A stretch of DNA of 64,000 bases from Streptomyces sp. Ncost-T10-10d (GTDB lineage: Bacteria > Actinomycetota > Actinomycetes > Streptomycetales > Streptomycetaceae). The notes beneath the pieces were generated by a model. That model did no database searches, had not been told where the DNA came from, and saw only the letters and a program-made list of their open reading frames with translations. The translations under genes and the position numbers were made by a program. Below are positions 9,187 to 16,522 of this stretch, in pieces. Each line of letters starts with the position of its first letter. Position 1 is the first letter of the stretch. Where the stretch lies: positions 1-64,000 of the forward strand of contig NZ_FMDF01000103.1 of the NCBI RefSeq assembly GCF_900091955.1, read 5' to 3'.

Positions 9187-10079
9187 CCGACGACGGCCTT
9201 CTCGTCGTCGGTGACGTGGTCACAGATGTCGTGGCCCGGCACGCAACGGCGCTGATCCACGGCACGGACACCTCGGCCCGGATCCGTACCGTCCCTGGCG
9301 GCGCGGGCGCCAACGTCGCCTGCTGGGCGGCGCGTTCGGGATGTCGCGACGTACGGCTGCTGGCCCGGGTCGGCGCCGACAGCGCGGCCTGGCACCGGGA
9401 CGCGCTGCAGCGGGCAGGGGTACGTTGCCTGCTGGCCGTGGACGACGACATACCGACCGCCACCGTCGTCGCCCTCGTCGATTCCGCCGCCGAGCGCACC
9501 TTCCTCACCGACAGCGGTGCCGTGCTCCGCCTTTCCCGCGACGACTGGTCACCGTCGATGCTCGACGGCATCGCCCATCTCCATCTCTCCGGGTACCTTC
9601 TCTTCGCCGCGACGAGCCGGGCGACGGCCATGCTCGCTCTGCGGGAGGCCCGGCGACGGCAGATCCCGGTGAGCGTCGACCCGGCTTCGGCCGGCTTTCT
9701 CGCCGAGCTGGGCGTCGACCGGTTCCTGACAACCGTGGAGGGCGCGGATCTGCTGCTGCCCAATGCGGACGAGGCCCGGCTGCTCACCGGACTCCCCGAA
9801 CCGGCGGACGCCGCAGCCAAGTTGAGCCTTCAGGTGCCCCGGGTGGTTGTCACGCTCGGCGAGGGCGGAGCTCTGCTGGCCATCGCGGGCGTGGTGACCC
9901 GGCACATCCCGGCGGTCCGGGTACGGGGTGCCGTGGACTCGACGGGCGCGGGCGATGCGTTCACCGGCGGCTTTCTCGCGGCGCACCTGTCGGGTGCGGA
10001 CGACGCCTCGGCCGTGGAAGCAGGCTGCCGGTCGGCGGCGGAAGCGGTCACCACCGTGGGGGGCCGCCCCGGTCCATGA
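9183..10079 (+). CDS. psuK: PfkB-family carbohydrate kinase, probable pseudouridine kinase
   Basis: The 298-residue ribokinase-fold enzyme has both PfkB signatures: GGAGANVACWAARSG near residue 40 and the C-terminal DSTGAGDAFTGGFLA with the catalytic aspartate near 260. The LLLPNADEARLLTG and VVVTLGEGGALL segments line the ATP site. Specificity for pseudouridine is inferred from the ATGA-coupled psuG partner, whose substrate this kinase would make; the sequence alone would allow other sugars or nucleosides. Confidence 0.88.
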   Translation: MTDDGLLVVGDVVTDVVARHATALIHGTDTSARIRTVPGGAGANVACWAARSGCRDVRLLARVGADSAAWHRDALQRAGVRCLLAVDDDIPTATVVALVDSAAERTFLTDSGAVLRLSRDDWSPSMLDGIAHLHLSGYLLFAATSRATAMLALREARRRQIPVSVDPASAGFLAELGVDRFLTTVEGADLLLPNADEARLLTGLPEPADAAAKLSLQVPRVVVTLGEGGALLAIAGVVTRHIPAVRVRGAVDSTGAGDAFTGGFLAAHLSGADDASAVEAGCRSAAEAVTTVGGRPGP

Positions 10080-10110
10080 CACACCCGGCTCGGTGAATCA
10101 GCCCGGCCTG

Positions 10111-10758
10111 CTACCCGCCCCGCCTCCACCCGGTCCAGGCGGGGTGCAGCGGATCGTCGGCCCGTACGACCGCGTCCGCACGGTCGCCGGGCACCACCTC
10201 GTCCTCGTACCGCGCGAAAGCGGGCAGGGTCCAACGCTCGCTCTCCTCGGTACGCCGCCGCAGTGCGCCCGGCGACAACCGCAGATGGACACTCAGGTCG
10301 AACGGGAACCAGTGCCCCAGCATCAACGGGCCATGCGCCACCAGCACACCGCCCTCGGGCAGGAGTTGATACGGACTGCGGGTGGCCCGGTCCGTCACCG
10401 GATCCCAGAGATCGGGCAGCACCCGCCCGCTCCCGCCCGCCTCCAGCGGTCCGAACACCTCGCGCCACAGCGCGCCCGTGTCGAACCAGCTGTCGTAGTA
10501 CGAGTCGGGGTCCTCCTTGCCGTACTCGTACCGAAGACTCGCCGGTCGCAGGAACCCTTCGGTGGACACGACGAGCACCGCACGCCCCCGGACCCGCAGC
10601 GCCTGTGCGACCAGCCCTGCCAGCTCCCCGGTACGGGCCGCCGGCGCACCGTCGACGGCAACCTTCAGCCAGGGGCCGGCGTCGGCCGGCTTCAGACCGT
10701 CGGCGTGCGCGGCGAAGGCCTCGGCCAGCCGCTCCCAGGTGATCGCTTCACATCGCAC
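10111..10758 (-). CDS. Uridine-kinase-like protein with a degenerate P-loop
   Basis: The 215-residue protein has the layout of the small uridine-kinase-like proteins of actinobacteria: a beta strand and loop (LKVAVDGAPAARTGELA, about 30-46), an AVLVVSTEGFLRP strand, a tyrosine/aspartate-rich substrate segment (DPDSYYDSWFDTGAL, about 83-97), LLPEGGVLVAHGPLML, and a C-terminal RYEDEVVPGDRADAVV. The phosphate-binding loop lacks the GK[S/T] of a true Walker A motif, so nucleotide kinase activity is doubtful. The start is the GTG at 10756-10758. It faces psuK and may relate to nucleoside salvage by position only. Confidence 0.72.
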   Translation of the reverse strand: MRCEAITWERLAEAFAAHADGLKPADAGPWLKVAVDGAPAARTGELAGLVAQALRVRGRAVLVVSTEGFLRPASLRYEYGKEDPDSYYDSWFDTGALWREVFGPLEAGGSGRVLPDLWDPVTDRATRSPYQLLPEGGVLVAHGPLMLGHWFPFDLSVHLRLSPGALRRRTEESERWTLPAFARYEDEVVPGDRADAVVRADDPLHPAWTGWRRGG

Positions 10759-10873
10759 GCGTCCATCATCACCCCGGCCTCGTGCGTCGGCGTCGGCCGT
10801 CCCGCCGGCGAGGTTCTTCCTCGTCGGTCCCCGCCAGGTGGTTCTCGGCCAGGCGGTGGGCGAGCGTCGTTCG

Positions 10874-11380
10874 CTACTTCTTCGCGTCGCAGTCCACCGC
10901 GTCGGCGTCGTCGGAGAGCGCGCTGCCCTCCGGCAGCAGATAGGTCACCCAGAGCACGACGGGCTCGGTCCCCAGATTGCGTCCGATGTGACGGTGAGCG
11001 GATCCGGACGGCTCGATGAAGGACGAGCCCGCGGGCGTCACCTCGACCGAGCAGTCGTCCAGAGTGCGCGTCAGCGTCCCGGACTTGACGACGGCGATCA
11101 GCTGACCGCCATGGGTGTGCCAGCCGGTGGAGCCGCCCGGCTCGACGGTGATGGTCCGGAAGGTCACATCGGTGCGGCCGTTGGGGGTCTTCACCTTCAG
11201 CTTTCCCACCGATGTGCCCTTCGCGACCACCGTGCCGCTCACACCGCTGCCGGGTGTGGCGAGGGCCGCCGACGGTACGAAGCCGAGCGCGGCCACGCAG
11301 CCGCCTATGACCAGGGCCTTGGCGAGTCGCCCCTGCCGTACCCGCCGCCCCCGGCTCCCCTGCTGTCTGCCGACCCTCAC
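10874..11380 (-). CDS. Secreted cupin-domain protein
   Basis: The protein is 168 residues from the GTG at 11378-11380, which has AGAGGAG six bases upstream. It opens with an arginine-rich n-region and a hydrophobic segment (LAKALVIGGCVAALGFVPSA), a signal peptide probably cleaved near ALA-TPG. The mature part is one cupin barrel: GGSTGWHTHGGQLIAVV holds the two metal-ligand histidines of motif 1, and GSSFIEPSGSAHRHIGRN carries the motif 2 histidines. No substrate can be assigned. Two cysteines (CSVE, VDCDAKK) could form a disulphide. Confidence 0.83.
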   Translation of the reverse strand: MRVGRQQGSRGRRVRQGRLAKALVIGGCVAALGFVPSAALATPGSGVSGTVVAKGTSVGKLKVKTPNGRTDVTFRTITVEPGGSTGWHTHGGQLIAVVKSGTLTRTLDDCSVEVTPAGSSFIEPSGSAHRHIGRNLGTEPVVLWVTYLLPEGSALSDDADAVDCDAKK

Positions 11381-11494
11381 GTGCGACTCCTCTGCCTCGG
11401 CGTCCTGGAAATGTCCTGGACATCCTGAACCGGACATCCCGAACGCCCGCACGCTACCCGTGAGTTGAGCTGCGGAACCCTCCCGGACCGACAG

Positions 11495-12181
11495 TCATTC
11501 GCCGCGAAGTTCGGCGGCGAGCGGCCCGTCGCCCGACACTTCGATACGTCCGTCCTTGACGGCCTCGGCGAACGTCAGTTCACCTCGCCCGAGCGCCAGA
11601 CAGACCTCGACGTCGAGCGCGATGCGGGCATCGGCCCGGGCCGCAGGACCATCCCCGTACACAGCCGCACCGGTCGGCGCACCACCGGCACGCACATGGA
11701 ACTCACCCTCGTCCAGATGGACTTCGACGACTCCCGCATGTGTCAGCCCGTCCAGCGAGCGCAGCAGCGGAAGTGCGAACCAGTGCGCCCGTACCGCATC
11801 GGTGGGCCGCCGCTCGGCAAGCGCGGGCGCACCCCACTCGGCGAGCGCGGCGAGTACGGGCAGCAGCCCGTGGCCGCGCTCCGTCAGTTCGTACACCGAG
11901 GCCGCGGCGGGCGGCGGAAGCCGGCGGCGGGTGACCAGGCCGCCCTGTTCCATGTCCTTGAGCCGGGAGGCGAGGACGTCCGTACTGACGCCCGGCAGGT
12001 CGGCGTGGAGGTCGGTGTAGCGGCGGGGGCCCGCCAGCAGTTCACGGACGATCAGCAGGGTCCACCGGTCGCCCACGGAATCGAGGGAGCGTGCGGTGGC
12101 GCAGAACTGGTCGTAACTCCGGCGGCGAGCCGAGCGTGTTGCGGGCTGTTGCTGACGTGGCATGCGACGCAGTCTAGACAT
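11495..12181 (-). CDS. HxlR-family winged-helix transcriptional regulator
   Basis: The N-terminal 100 residues form a MarR/HxlR winged helix: a conserved cysteine (FCATARSLDSVGDRW), the TLLIVRELLAGPRRYTDL turn, the recognition helix VSTDVLASRLKDMEQ, and a wing ending VYELTERGHGL. A 110-residue C-terminal half has features of a sterol-carrier-like SCP2 domain (EVCLALGRGELTFAEAVKDGRIEVSG), a combination seen in other Streptomyces HxlR proteins. The ATG at 12181 has GGAAAG nine bases upstream; an internal ATG at 12163 lacks a ribosome site. It is divergent from the aminotransferase gene over an inverted-repeat region it probably binds. Confidence 0.88.
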   Translation of the reverse strand: MSRLRRMPRQQQPATRSARRRSYDQFCATARSLDSVGDRWTLLIVRELLAGPRRYTDLHADLPGVSTDVLASRLKDMEQGGLVTRRRLPPPAAASVYELTERGHGLLPVLAALAEWGAPALAERRPTDAVRAHWFALPLLRSLDGLTHAGVVEVHLDEGEFHVRAGGAPTGAAVYGDGPAARADARIALDVEVCLALGRGELTFAEAVKDGRIEVSGDGPLAAELRGE

Positions 12182-12194
12182 GTTGTTGGACTTT

Positions 12195-12220
12195 CCAAGC
12201 CCGAGCTTGGTAAAACCAAG
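12195..12220. promoter_or_regulatory. Candidate HxlR operator with alternating CCAAG/CTTGG arms
   Basis: The 68-base gap between the divergent HxlR and aminotransferase genes contains CCAAG (12195-12199), CTTGG (12206-12210) and CCAAG (12216-12220). The middle arm can pair with either neighbour, giving two overlapping dyads with 6- and 5-base spacers. The position between both start codons suits autoregulation and control of the aminotransferase. Confidence 0.5.
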
Positions 12221-12249
12221 TATCGCAATCAGGTCGGGGAGGCCACCGC

Positions 12250-13461
12250 ATGGAATTCCGGCAGTCCAGCAAGCTCGACGAGGTCTGTTACGAGATCCGG
12301 GGCCCGGTCATCGAGCACGCCAACGCCTTGGAGGAGGCGGGTCACAGCGTGCTCCGCCTCAACACGGGAAATCCCGCGCTCTTCGGTTTCGAGGCGCCGG
12401 AGGAGATCGTCCAGGACATGATCCGGATGCTTCCGCAGGCCCACGGCTACAGCGATTCGCGCGGCATCCTGTCCGCCCGCCGGGCGGTGGCGCAGCGCTA
12501 CCAGGCCATGGGTCTGACGGATGTCGGGGTCGACGACATCTTCCTCGGCAACGGCGTGTCCGAGCTGATCTCCATGGCCGTCCAGGCATTGCTGGAGGAC
12601 GGCGACGAGGTGCTGATCCCGTCCCCCGACTATCCGCTGTGGACCGCGGTGGTGACCCTCGCGGGCGGCAAGGCCGTGCACTACACCTGCGACGAGGCCT
12701 CGGACTGGAACCCGGACCTCGCGGACATGGCGTCGAAGATCACCGACCGGACCAAGGCCGTCGTGATCATCAACCCGAACAACCCGACCGGCGCCGTCTA
12801 TCCGCGCGAGGTCCTCGAAGGCATCCTCGATCTGGCGCGCAGGCACGGCCTGATGGTCCTCGCCGACGAGATCTACGACCAGATCCTCTACGACGACGCC
12901 CAGCACCACAGCGTGGCGGCCCTCGCCCCCGACCTGGTCTGCCTCACCTTCAGCGGTCTGTCGAAGACGTACCGGGTGGCGGGGTTCCGCTCCGGCTGGA
13001 TGGTGGTCTCCGGCCCGCAGCAGCATGCCCGCAACTATCTGGAGGGGCTGACCACTCTCGCCTCGATGCGCCTGTGCCCCAACGCGCCCGCGCAGTACGC
13101 CATCCAGGCGGCGCTCGGCGGCCGGCAGTCCATCCGGGAACTGGTCGCGCCCGGCGGCAGGCTGTACGAGCAGCGCAACCGGGCCTGGGAGAAGCTGAAC
13201 GAGATTCCCGGCGTGTCGTGCGTGAAGCCGAAGGGCGCGCTGTACGCGTTCCCGCGCATCGACCCGAAGGTGCATCGAATCGTCGACGACGAGAAGTTCG
13301 TCCTGGATCTACTGCTGCGGGAGAAGATCCAGGTCGTGCAGGGCACCGGCTTCAACTGGCCGCGGCCCGACCACTTCCGGATCCTGACACTCCCGTACGC
13401 TGACGATCTCGACGCGGCGATCAGCCGCATCGGCCGCTTCCTGACCGGATACCGCCAGTGA
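12250..13461 (+). CDS. Pyridoxal-phosphate-dependent aminotransferase (AlaA-like, class I/II)
   Basis: The 403-residue protein is a fold-type I aminotransferase closest in pattern to glutamate-pyruvate aminotransferase AlaA. It opens with the family start MEFRQSSKLDEVCYEIRGP. The cofactor site is visible: LGNGVSELI, INPNNPTGAVYP, VLADEIYDQILYD with the aspartate that contacts the pyridine ring, and FSGLSKTYRVAGFRSGW with the PLP lysine near residue 240. The C-terminal HFRILTLP holds the substrate carboxylate arginine. Ribosome site GGGGAGG is 7-8 bases upstream. It is likely controlled by the divergent HxlR protein and is followed after four bases by the C39-like gene. Confidence 0.92.
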   Translation: MEFRQSSKLDEVCYEIRGPVIEHANALEEAGHSVLRLNTGNPALFGFEAPEEIVQDMIRMLPQAHGYSDSRGILSARRAVAQRYQAMGLTDVGVDDIFLGNGVSELISMAVQALLEDGDEVLIPSPDYPLWTAVVTLAGGKAVHYTCDEASDWNPDLADMASKITDRTKAVVIINPNNPTGAVYPREVLEGILDLARRHGLMVLADEIYDQILYDDAQHHSVAALAPDLVCLTFSGLSKTYRVAGFRSGWMVVSGPQQHARNYLEGLTTLASMRLCPNAPAQYAIQAALGGRQSIRELVAPGGRLYEQRNRAWEKLNEIPGVSCVKPKGALYAFPRIDPKVHRIVDDEKFVLDLLLREKIQVVQGTGFNWPRPDHFRILTLPYADDLDAAISRIGRFLTGYRQ

Positions 13462-13465
13462 TCGG

Positions 13466-14092
13466 ATGCCCCTGGTGACCTGCCCCGCCTGCCGCGTTCC
13501 CGTCCTCACCCAGTTCGCCTCGTTCGAGCTCGTCGGCCCGATCGTGGAAGGCGGTCTCGATCCGGCCACCGACCCGGCCTGGGCGGATTCGGGTGCGGCG
13601 TCACCGGCCGAGTATGCGCGCTGGGCAGGTCACCTGTGCGGTATGACCTGCCTGCGCATGGCGCTCGGCGCCGGGGCCCCGCCCCTGTTCACGCTGCGCG
13701 ACGGTGCGCTCAAGTACGGCGCGTACACGGAGGATGCGGAGGGGGTGATCCGGGGCCTGGTCTACGCCCCCTTCGCAGAGTACGTACAGCAGGAGCACGG
13801 CCTCGACGCCACGGTCCACCGCCATCTCTCGTCGCAGGAGATCCTCGGCCTGCTCGACGGCGGCCGGACGGTCATGGCCTCGGTGCACTACGGCATCCGC
13901 CACCCGCGGCGGCCCGCTCCGGGGCGGGGCGGGCATCTGGTGCTGCTGACGTCCCGTACGGCCGACGGCACCGGCGTCCACTTCCACAACCCGTCCGGCA
14001 CGACGGCCGCAACGCGGGCCGCGGAGCTTCCGCTGCCCGAATTCGAGCGCTTCTTCGCGGGGCGCGGGGTGTCACTGCCCGCGGGCGTGTGA
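13466..14092 (+). CDS. C39-family-like papain-fold peptidase
   Basis: The 208-residue protein has the order of catalytic elements of C39/papain-like peptidases: a cysteine in LCGMTCLRMAL (about 52-62), a histidine in GRGGHLVLLTSR (about 154-165) and an asparagine in VHFHNPSGTT (about 171-180), with HLSSQEILGLLDGGRTVMASVHY between. No signal peptide or membrane anchor is seen. A CPACRVPV cysteine pair lies at the N-terminus. Start and stop are separated from the aminotransferase by only four bases, so the two genes form an operon. The substrate is unknown; it could be a transglutaminase-like or deamidating enzyme instead. Confidence 0.75.
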   Translation: MPLVTCPACRVPVLTQFASFELVGPIVEGGLDPATDPAWADSGAASPAEYARWAGHLCGMTCLRMALGAGAPPLFTLRDGALKYGAYTEDAEGVIRGLVYAPFAEYVQQEHGLDATVHRHLSSQEILGLLDGGRTVMASVHYGIRHPRRPAPGRGGHLVLLTSRTADGTGVHFHNPSGTTAATRAAELPLPEFERFFAGRGVSLPAGV

Positions 14093-14116
14093 CGGGACGT
14101 CCCGCGAAACGGGAGC

Positions 14117-14147
14117 GGGCCCGGGGGCGTAGCCGGCCCCCGAGCCC
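14117..14147. terminator. GC-rich stem-loop terminator downstream of the C39-like gene
   Basis: A 12-base stem with one mismatch (GGGCCCGGGGGC at 14117-14128 against GCCCCCGAGCCC at 14136-14147) surrounds a short loop. It lies 25 bases after the C39-like stop codon and also faces the minus-strand RNA locus, so it may end transcription from both sides. Confidence 0.55.
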
Positions 14148-14184
14148 TGAAGATGCCACCCATTCGGCACGCCGACACTTTTAA

Positions 14185-14292
14185 GGACCCGTGTCAGGTT
14201 TATGTCGTCGCGTCCTGCCTTTAGACGACCGCAGATCGAAGCTCTGCGGGCCGGAGTCGAACCGGCATCTCGACGCCCATGGGCACGGGCCC
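14185..14292 (-). ncRNA. Y RNA-like (YrlA-type) tRNA mimic 2
   Basis: Reading the complement 5' to 3': outer stem GGGCCCGTG (14292-14284); anticodon-stem 3' strand CGTCG (14275-14271); four-base variable loop; T-arm GCCGG-TTCGACT-CCGGC (14266-14250); acceptor 3' strand CCGCAGA (14249-14243); a closing 7-base loop GCTTCGA; acceptor 5' strand TCTGCGG (14235-14229); D-arm GTCT-AAAGGCA-GGAC (14226-14212); anticodon-stem 5' strand CGACG (14210-14206); outer stem CACGGGTCC (14193-14185). All stems pair fully apart from G-U pairs. So tRNA order is circularly permuted, the acceptor end is capped, and the anticodon side opens into a 9-bp stem across an asymmetric internal loop. This is the architecture of bacterial Y RNAs, which tether Ro to RNases. 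A true permuted tRNA is the alternative. Confidence 0.72.
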
Positions 14293-14327
14293 GATTGATT
14301 CGGCGATCGGTGGCGAATGCTGAGCCT

Positions 14328-14482
14328 GGAGCAAGAGTCTGAGATTGATCGCGGTCTGCCTCTGCCAGTTGGGCCACCCCGGCCCGTCCGTGTGCGCAGC
14401 ACGCACAGAATGCCGGGAGGAGGACTCGAACCTCCACTGGAACCGCGTCGTCACGACAAGCTTCAGTTTCAGCTTGCGCTCC
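14328..14482 (-). ncRNA. Y RNA-like (YrlA-type) tRNA mimic 1
   Basis: Same plan as its neighbour. On the complement: outer segment GGAGCGCAAG (14482-14473); anticodon-stem 3' strand CGGTT (14445-14441); variable loop CCAGT; T-arm GGAGG-TTCGAGT-CCTCC (14435-14419); acceptor 3' strand TCCCGGC (14418-14412); an intervening hairpin (TGTGCG/CGCACA); acceptor 5' strand GCCGGGG (14383-14377); T8, G9; D-arm GCC-CAACTGGCAGA-GGC (14374-14358); anticodon-stem 5' strand GACCG (14356-14352); outer segment CTTGCTCC (14335-14328). The tRNA core, with D-loop GG and T-loop TTCGA, is convincing. The outer helix (CAAG/CTTG, GGAG/CTCC with a 2-base bulge) is weaker, so the ends are estimates. It starts just after the terminator of the upstream 243-residue protein gene. 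Confidence 0.68.
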
Positions 14483-14489
14483 TCGCGCA

Positions 14490-14515
14490 CCCCGGCCGAA
14501 GTGCTCCGGCCGGGG
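14490..14515 (-). terminator. Stem-loop after the DUF7873-like gene
   Basis: A perfect 9-base stem, CCCCGGCCG against CGGCCGGGG, with an 8-base loop, lies 14 bases after the stop codon of the 243-residue gene and directly before the first tRNA-like RNA. It may terminate the mRNA or separate it from the RNA locus by processing. Confidence 0.6.
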
Positions 14516-14528
14516 AATCCATGGTCGG

Positions 14529-15260
14529 TCACCCGAAGAGGTAACCGAATACCGCATCACCCACCCGCTGGTCGGTGACGTCCACGCCGTTGGCCTCCTC
14601 GCGGGCGAACTTCACGGCCTGCTGGAGCTTCTCGACCCGGTTCAGCAGTTCGTTGACCCGCCGTGCGGGGAGAGCTCCGGAGAACTTCACGGTCGTCCAG
14701 TAGCCGATCGGGATGTCCTCGTAGTACACCTCGACCTGCGCCGGATGCTTATCGGTGGCCTCCGCCTTCACATGGTTGCGGGGCACCTTCTTCGTACGAA
14801 GAGTCCTCACCGGCTCGGTCTTCCAGGAGTCCGTCGACGGGTCCTGTGTCCAGGCCTCGGAGGCGTCGAGCACCGGAAGCTTGCGAACAAAAGTGTTGAT
14901 GTCCGTCAGCTGCTTCTCCAGGAAGAGCAGATACGACACCGGCACCTCGCTCACGAGTACCCGCCCGTCGACCTTCACATCCGCGCGGGCCGAACAGTTC
15001 GCCCAGTCCTTCGTGGCGGTCACATCGAAGAGCCGGGTCAGGGTCGTCGCGGTCTCCCGCAGCACGTCCTCGGCCTTGATCTGCACCAGGGTCGACTCGG
15101 GCGGCAACTGCTCGCCCTCCTCGTCCTTCGGCTGATACGTCCGGGAGATCCCGGCCAGCAGACCGGTCTTCTGAAGGCCGTGATGCGCCGCCGTCAGGTC
15201 CTGGTGGGCCTTGGACTTGACGCCCTTCTCCACTGCGATGATCTGATTGAGTTTCGCCAC
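14529..15260 (-). CDS. Uncharacterised actinobacterial protein (DUF7873-like)
   Basis: The 243-residue protein opens MAKLNQIIAVEKGVKSKAHQDLT and is soluble, charged and alpha-rich, without a signal peptide or membrane segment. Notable stretches are LTRLFDVTATKDWANCSARADV, VSYLLFLEKQLTDINTFVRKLP, a basic RTLRTKKVPRNHVKAEATDKHP, and a C-terminal helical NELLNRVEKLQQAVKFAREEANG. I do not recognise an enzyme motif; the family name is from memory and tentative. It is immediately upstream of, and co-oriented with, the two Y RNA-like molecules, so an RNA-binding or RNA-handling role is a reasonable but untested guess. Confidence 0.7.
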   Translation of the reverse strand: MAKLNQIIAVEKGVKSKAHQDLTAAHHGLQKTGLLAGISRTYQPKDEEGEQLPPESTLVQIKAEDVLRETATTLTRLFDVTATKDWANCSARADVKVDGRVLVSEVPVSYLLFLEKQLTDINTFVRKLPVLDASEAWTQDPSTDSWKTEPVRTLRTKKVPRNHVKAEATDKHPAQVEVYYEDIPIGYWTTVKFSGALPARRVNELLNRVEKLQQAVKFAREEANGVDVTDQRVGDAVFGYLFG

Positions 15261-15360
15261 ATCGAGGAAGCTAGCAGTGCCGCGCCGCGCGGAACCAGGG
15301 CTTTTCGCGGTGCCGGCCGCTTCAACCGGCCACCGGAGCTCCGGCGCGCGGGGCGCGCGT

Positions 15361-15771
15361 TCAGCCGGACAGTGCCGCGGTGAGGTCGACCTCGATCAGC
15401 TGCCCGGGGAAGCCGAGCCGCGCGACGCCGAGCAACGTGCTCGCGGTGGTGAACGCGGGCCCGATGACCGAACCGGTGAGCCGGCGCCAGGCGGCTCCCA
15501 GTTCCGTGACGTCGTCGCTGACCACGTAGATGACCGACCGGACGACCCGGGAGGGCTCGGCGCCCACGGCCGCCAGAGCAAGGAGGGCATTGGCCGCCAC
15601 CTGATCGATCTGGACATCGAGGTCGCCCGGACCCACCAGCGCACCGTCGCGGTCGAGCGGACACTGCCCGGCCAGGAACGCGGTCCGGCCCGCCTCCACC
15701 ACAGTGATGTGGTGATAGCCGGGCGTGGGGTGCAGCTGGTCCGGATTGATCCGGCTGATCTCCGCAGTCAT
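15361..15771 (-). CDS. RidA-family (YjgF/YER057c) enamine/imine deaminase-like protein
   Basis: The 136-residue protein starts at the ATG giving MTAEISRINPDQLHPTPGY. It has the RidA core: FLAGQCPLDRDG, GDLDVQIDQVAANALLAL, VVRSVIYVVSDD and a C-terminal LLGVARLGFPGQLIEVDLTAAL. RidA proteins hydrolyse reactive 2-aminoacrylate-type enamines. The key arginine normally found in the xxxRxxVxV segment near the C-terminus (about residue 105 in RidA) appears replaced in GVARLGFPG, so it may belong to another RidA subfamily. It is alone on its strand. Confidence 0.87.
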   Translation of the reverse strand: MTAEISRINPDQLHPTPGYHHITVVEAGRTAFLAGQCPLDRDGALVGPGDLDVQIDQVAANALLALAAVGAEPSRVVRSVIYVVSDDVTELGAAWRRLTGSVIGPAFTTASTLLGVARLGFPGQLIEVDLTAALSG

Positions 15772-15973
15772 GCGGATAAGTCTGACGGCCTGAGTCACGG
15801 GGCGCAGCGGGATTTCGGCGGGCCCGCGGGCCGACCCGTACGGGTGGTTTCCGGCGGATGCCCATGTCCTGCCGCCGTCCGGCGGGGGCTGCTTGCCACA
15901 GTGAGCCGCGCGCATCCGCGCCGCAGGCCCACGCAGACTCCGGCCTCACAGGCTCCGAACGAAGGTCCCCGCC

Positions 15974-16489
15974 GTGCCTCGCTTCCCTCATCCCGCCAGC
16001 ACGAAGGGTCTCACCGGCCCGAAGCAGCACACCGCACTCACCGCGGCCGCCGCCGCCCTCGCCGTACTGGCCGTGGGCGCGCCCGTCGCGTGCGCCACAC
16101 TCGGCGACGATGCCCTCTCCGCCTCGCAGCCGGTGACATCGGCCGGTGTCGCGCGCGGGAAGGCCTATATCGAGACCCGGTTGTTCTTCGGCACCGAACG
16201 TCCCGACGGCGGGCCGGATGTGACCGATCGTCAGTTCCTGACGTTCGTCGACGAGGAGGTCACGCCCCGCTTCCCGAACGGGCTGACCATCCAGGACGGC
16301 CGGGGGCAGTGGCGGGATTCCCGCGGGGTGATCGAACGGGAGCGCAGTTACGAACTGACCCTGCTCTACCCGGCGTCCGAGGCACGTGTACGCGACGTCC
16401 AGATCGAGCGGATCCGGAACGCCTACGAGAAGGCATACGCCCAGGACTCGGTGGCCCGGATCGAGGAGCACACGACCGCCGACTTCTGA
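15974..16489 (+). CDS. Secreted DUF3574-type protein
   Basis: The 171-residue protein begins at the GTG at 15974, with GAAGG about eight bases upstream. A long N-region precedes a hydrophobic segment (HTALTAAAAALAVLAVGAPVA) and cysteine, so it is exported and might be a lipoprotein, although the lipobox is imperfect. The mature domain is the compact DUF3574 fold: YIETRLFFGTERPDG, TDRQFLTFVDEEVTPRFP, GLTIQDGRGQW and SYELTLLYP. Its function is unknown; the family is widespread as single secreted proteins. Confidence 0.85.
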   Translation: MPRFPHPASTKGLTGPKQHTALTAAAAALAVLAVGAPVACATLGDDALSASQPVTSAGVARGKAYIETRLFFGTERPDGGPDVTDRQFLTFVDEEVTPRFPNGLTIQDGRGQWRDSRGVIERERSYELTLLYPASEARVRDVQIERIRNAYEKAYAQDSVARIEEHTTADF

Positions 16490-16522
16490 CACCGTCCGCC
16501 GCCCTGGCGCGCCGCTCCCTGA

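Noticed and set aside
14328..14482. An ordinary 86-base class II tRNA on the minus strand using the GCCGGGG at the terminator hairpin as acceptor
   Set aside because: The acceptor pairs, but the middle gives an 8-base anticodon loop, an odd D-arm and overlap with the upstream gene's terminator. The downstream GCCGGGG with a canonical T8-G9-D-arm fits far better as the acceptor partner.
14185..14482. tmRNA or a group I intron in a tRNA
   Set aside because: No tag-peptide frame or pseudoknots typical of tmRNA, and the segments between tRNA halves are far too short for a group I intron.
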